A stretch of 8,480 nt of DNA from CAZEAB01 sp964552945 (GTDB taxonomy: Archaea; Nanobdellota; Nanobdellia; Woesearchaeales; GW2011-AR9): assembly GCA_964552945.1 (NCBI GenBank), contig CAZKIP010000015.1, forward strand, positions 1 through 8,480. Direction: 5' to 3'. The position numbers were made by a program, and so were the translations under genes. Every line of letters starts with the position of its first letter. The first letter of the stretch is position 1. This document shows, piece after piece, positions 6,630 through 8,480 of the stretch. The notes beneath the pieces were generated by a model. That model was not told the DNA's origin and did no database searches. It was given only the letters and a program-made list of their open reading frames with translations.

Positions 6630-7412
6630 TTAAGAAGTGCCTAAAATTTTCTTCCAATCATTTCTATAATATCTCCAAAAGGCATATAATGCTACTAGAA
6701 CCATTAGAAGACTTAGCAGTTGTCCCATGGTAAATCCTAAATAATAAGTTTTTTCAAATCGGTAGAAATCAACAATTATTCTGCCCAATCCTTCCCAAAA
6801 AACAAAATTCCATATGATGAATCCGGGTTTAAAGTTATTTTTTAAAGAAAGGAAATAAAGCCAACCTAGAATCAGGAATCTTTTTCCAGCAGCGTAAAGA
6901 GTTGATGGATGCCTACATACATCTCCTCCACCTGTGTTCTTAAAATTTACACACCATGATGAATTTGATACTCTTCCCCACAACTCTCCATTAATAAAAT
7001 TAGCAATCCTACCAAAAGCAAGTGCTAACATAAAAGGAAGAGAAATTAAATCTGCTACTTTTGCAAAAGAGAGATTCTTTTTTTTGCAAAACCACCAAAT
7101 TCCAATGGTTCCTCCAACAAATCCACCATGAAAACTCATCCCTCCCTGCCATATTTTTAATATATTTAGAGGGTTTCCTAAATAGTAAATTGGTTCCCAA
7201 AAAATTTCAAAAAGTCTTGCTCCAGCAATTCCTGCTATTAAAGCATAGAAGACCAAATCCCAATTATCATCCTTTTTTAGTCCTAATTTTTCTTTATTTT
7301 TTTTAAGCCACCAGGCTGTAAAAAGGAATCCTAACGCATAAACTAGTCCGTACCACCTAATTTCTAGAGGTCCAAGAGAGAATAGTGTTGGATCAAGGTT
7401 GTGAAGCCACAT
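6630..7412 (-). CDS. lgt: Prolipoprotein diacylglyceryl transferase (bacterial-type Lgt)
   Basis: Membrane enzyme that in bacteria transfers a diacylglyceryl group from phosphatidylglycerol to the lipobox cysteine of prelipoproteins. 260 residues with about seven hydrophobic segments. Family landmarks in order: RWYGL (19-23; Tyr21 = E. coli Tyr26), GGMSFHGG (His95 = His103), GRIANFINGELWGR (Arg135 = Arg143, Asn138 = Asn146, Gly146 = Gly154), RHPSTLY (167-173) and GRIIVDFYR (Arg211 = Arg239). All residues known to be essential in E. coli are kept. The periplasmic part between WGR and HPS is only about 20 residues and holds Cys154 and Cys166, which could form a disulfide. Lgt is rare in archaea, so the gene was probably gained from bacteria, and the lipid donor here is unclear. 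A TATA element lies about 26 nt before the ATG. The gene is divergent from the AbrB-like operon. Confidence 0.95.
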   Translation of the reverse strand: MWLHNLDPTLFSLGPLEIRWYGLVYALGFLFTAWWLKKNKEKLGLKKDDNWDLVFYALIAGIAGARLFEIFWEPIYYLGNPLNILKIWQGGMSFHGGFVGGTIGIWWFCKKKNLSFAKVADLISLPFMLALAFGRIANFINGELWGRVSNSSWCVNFKNTGGGDVCRHPSTLYAAGKRFLILGWLYFLSLKNNFKPGFIIWNFVFWEGLGRIIVDFYRFEKTYYLGFTMGQLLSLLMVLVALYAFWRYYRNDWKKILGTS

Positions 7413-7432
7413 TTTATACTTGATTTTGACTT

Positions 7433-7442
7433 TATTATATAT
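7433..7442 (-). promoter_or_regulatory. TATA element for lgt
   Basis: ATATATAATA on the minus strand, centred about 26 nt before the lgt ATG at 7412, again consistent with a leaderless transcript. It sits about 50 bp from the palindrome at 7493-7508 and about 30 bp from the lone half-site at 7470-7476 in the same divergent intergenic region. Confidence 0.55.
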
Positions 7443-7469
7443 TCTTTATCTTTTTTAGTAATTTCTTTT

Positions 7470-7476
7470 TAGATAT
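7470..7476 (+). repeat. Lone TAGATAT half-site in the lgt/AbrB-like intergenic region
   Basis: TAGATAT (TTTAGATAT with flanks) is an exact copy of the right arm of the palindrome at 7493-7508, repeated 32 bp upstream in the same orientation, which is three helical turns. Its place between the palindrome and the lgt TATA box makes it a candidate second site for the same regulator. Seven A/T-rich bases alone are weak evidence. Confidence 0.4.
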
Positions 7477-7492
7477 GCCATATATTTACTAA

Positions 7493-7508
7493 ATATCTAT
7501 TTAGATAT
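7493..7508. promoter_or_regulatory. Perfect 16-bp palindrome, candidate operator
   Basis: ATATCTA-TT-TAGATAT is a perfect 7-bp inverted repeat around a 2-bp centre, ending about 8 bp before the TATA element of the AbrB-like gene, where a bound protein would touch the BRE/TFB site. AbrB-fold proteins bind A/T-rich, often symmetric DNA and commonly repress their own genes, so the downstream protein is the natural candidate ligand. Binding is inference. Confidence 0.5.
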
Positions 7509-7516
7509 ACAATAGA

Positions 7517-7525
7517 TTTATAAAC
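7517..7525 (+). promoter_or_regulatory. TATA element for the AbrB-like/surface-protein operon
   Basis: TTTATAAAC, close to the archaeal TATA consensus, centred about 31 nt before the ATG at 7552. The palindrome lies directly upstream. No Shine-Dalgarno sequence precedes the ATG, so a leader of only a few bases is expected. Confidence 0.55.
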
Positions 7526-7551
7526 AAGAACCATAATCTTTTCCCTACTAA

Positions 7552-7815
7552 ATGTATTACGTAGACAAGATTTTAGCTCAGGGTACTAGGCAGAGGAAGA
7601 TTCCAGTACCTAAAAAATTCTGGAAAAATTTTCCTTTGAATTCTTACGTGAAAATTTCACTTATTGATGGTTCTCCTTTATTTTTTGTTGATATAGTGCA
7701 GGCTCAAGGGAAATTACAACGAAGAATCCCCGTACCTCAAAAATTCTGGAAAGAATTCCCAGTAGGTTCCACTATCAAAATTGAATTAATTAAGAAAGGT
7801 AGTAAAAAGAAATGA
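7552..7815 (+). CDS. AbrB-like protein with two swapped-hairpin units in one chain
   Basis: An 87-residue basic protein made of two copies of one unit, residues 4-38 and 46-80, identical at 22 of 35 positions. Each has the order AQG..QR-IPVP-KFWK-FP-S-KI-LI, which matches the core of the SpoVT/AbrB (MazE-like) swapped-hairpin DNA-binding domain: a basic strand, I-P-x-P, a short helix, then a hydrophobic strand. In most relatives one unit is made per chain and two chains dimerise; here one chain could form the whole pseudo-dimer. A 14-nt DNA repeat (7613-7626 and 7739-7752, 126 nt = 42 codons apart) shows the internal duplication. The C-terminus is lysine-rich. The TGA overlaps the ATG of the surface protein gene (ATGA). 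Likely a transcription regulator or an antitoxin-like factor, but no toxin gene is adjacent. The fold call is from motif similarity. Confidence 0.75.
   Translation: MYYVDKILAQGTRQRKIPVPKKFWKNFPLNSYVKISLIDGSPLFFVDIVQAQGKLQRRIPVPQKFWKEFPVGSTIKIELIKKGSKKK
7613..7752 (+). repeat. Internal direct repeat within the AbrB-like gene
   Basis: AAAAATTCTGGAAA occurs at 7613-7626 and again at 7739-7752, exactly 126 bp (42 codons) apart and in the same frame, encoding KFWK in both copies. The rest of the two halves differs at the DNA level while the protein pattern is kept, so the duplication is not very recent. Confidence 0.7.
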
Positions 7816-8480
7816 ATAAAACAAAGAAAAGTAGTAGGCATAAAGGCTTTTCACTAGATAACAATCTATCCTGGGTGGAAGAAAAACTGGCAGAAATGAA
7901 TCCTACCCGTGATAAAACTATTCAAAATAAACCCCTTCAACAAAAACTCCAATCTAATATAATTCAAAATGAAAAGAAATTTACCGAAAGAAGGTTATCA
8001 CAAAAATCTATCCCTCAAACTTTAGGTATCAATTTACTAATGGTATTTCTAATTCTTTCTTCTTTTGTTTTTGTTTTTGAGAATAGCGATTTGGAATATA
8101 ACTCTTTGAGATTATCTTTTGAAAATTTCTTAGGGGGAGATTTATTTAGTGCCGATAATAATTTACTTACGGGAGCAGCAATTATTGGCCCACTTAGTGT
8201 TGGCGTTGGTGATGATTTAGGAACTTTTATTGATGATTTCGCTGATGGGATAAGTAATACCTCCAGATGGTATAATGAAACAAATCTTGTTTCTATAACT
8301 CCAATTAATGAAATGATAATGATTAATGGTTCTTTGACAACAAATGCGGGGGAGGGTAGCATTATTTCTGTAGAAAATTTATCAATGCATTCTTTTAACA
8401 TTACTGCAAATGTTACTTTACAAAACACTTCGCCTACTTTTGATACAGATTCTATTGCTACAGTTGAAATAGCACTTTTT
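7812..8480 (+). CDS. Membrane-anchored surface glycoprotein-like protein, function unknown (3' end missing)
   Basis: The frame opens at the ATG at 7812, which overlaps the stop of the AbrB-like gene (ATGA), and stays open to the window edge: 223 residues seen. Residues 1-70 are hydrophilic, Lys/Gln/Asn-rich and probably cytoplasmic. Residues 71-89 (LGINLLMVFLILSSFVFVF) form one membrane segment. The rest should be outside. After a linker comes LTGAAIIG (119-126), like ITGSAV of the protein at 2534-3310. Residues 149-207 hold seven N-glycosylation sequons (Asn149, 155, 172, 189, 196, 200, 205) in a Ser/Thr/Asn-rich, beta-strand-like region, as in archaeal cell-surface proteins. I do not recognise a family. 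A weak Shine-Dalgarno-like AAAGGT lies 11 nt upstream, but coupling through the overlap probably matters more. The antisense open frame at 8015-8428 is a shadow. Confidence 0.75.
   Translation, partial: MNKTKKSSRHKGFSLDNNLSWVEEKLAEMNPTRDKTIQNKPLQQKLQSNIIQNEKKFTERRLSQKSIPQTLGINLLMVFLILSSFVFVFENSDLEYNSLRLSFENFLGGDLFSADNNLLTGAAIIGPLSVGVGDDLGTFIDDFADGISNTSRWYNETNLVSITPINEMIMINGSLTTNAGEGSIISVENLSMHSFNITANVTLQNTSPTFDTDSIATVEIALF

Noticed and set aside
7009..7306. Short open frames on both strands inside lgt
   Set aside because: They overlap the conserved Lgt core in other frames and show no independent features.
8015..8428. 137-residue minus-strand open frame opposite the surface protein
   Set aside because: The plus-strand frame from 7812 is continuous, starts by ATGA overlap, and has a clear membrane segment and sequons. 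The minus frame has no family features, no promoter and low-complexity Ser/Lys composition.
7552..8480. Toxin-antitoxin pair (AbrB/MazE-like antitoxin plus downstream gene)
   Set aside because: The downstream gene encodes a large membrane-anchored sequon-rich protein, not a small PemK/PIN/MazF-type toxin, so the antitoxin reading has no partner here.
1..8480. Insertion sequences, CRISPR arrays, integrase or prophage genes
   Set aside because: No transposase or integrase motifs, no regularly spaced repeats and no terminal inverted repeats with target duplications were seen.

Overview
The window looks like a piece of a low-GC archaeal chromosome, most likely from a DPANN lineage of the Woesearchaeota/Pacearchaeota kind (inference). 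Archaeal signs are: an ABCE1/Rli1 ribosome-recycling ATPase; a geranylgeranyl-reductase-family flavoprotein of the type that saturates archaeal lipids; a tRNA gene with a 21-nt intron at position 37/38 that folds into a near-canonical bulge-helix-bulge; no encoded CCA; and A/T-rich TATA elements centred about 24-31 nt before start codons with no obvious Shine-Dalgarno sequence, which points to leaderless or short-leader mRNAs. Several proteins of unknown function are short, lysine-rich and single-span, as is common in DPANN genomes.

Left part (1-2533): the 3' part of a geranylgeranyl reductase gene (+), cut by the window edge, converges on a minus-strand pair. That pair is a predicted TIM-barrel-like protein of unknown function followed, with an ATGA overlap, by a YjdF/DUF2238-like multi-pass membrane protein. 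Middle (2534-3727): a single-span membrane protein with a cysteine-containing outer domain (-), then tRNA-Thr(CGT) (-), then a 52-residue zinc-ribbon protein (-) whose stop codon lies one nucleotide before the tRNA. Plus-strand block (3728-6629): an ATP-grasp-like protein and ABCE1, each with its own TATA element. Right part (6630-8480): a bacterial-type prolipoprotein diacylglyceryl transferase (lgt, -) abuts ABCE1 stop to stop and is divergent from a two-gene operon. The operon encodes an AbrB-like protein in which the swapped-hairpin unit is duplicated in one chain, followed with an ATGA overlap by a large N-glycosylation-rich surface protein that runs off the window.

The part that most deserves attention is 7413-8480. 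A single-chain double AbrB-like regulator is translationally coupled to a surface protein. Its own promoter carries a perfect 16-bp palindrome (ATATCTA-TT-TAGATAT) plus a third half-site, placed between the divergent lgt promoter and its own TATA box. This suggests an autoregulated cell-envelope module that may also control lipoprotein modification. The geranylgeranyl reductase, Lgt, the YjdF-like protein and the two anchored outer proteins all act at the envelope; ABCE1, the tRNA and probably the zinc ribbon are housekeeping. No insertion sequence, CRISPR array or integrase was seen.
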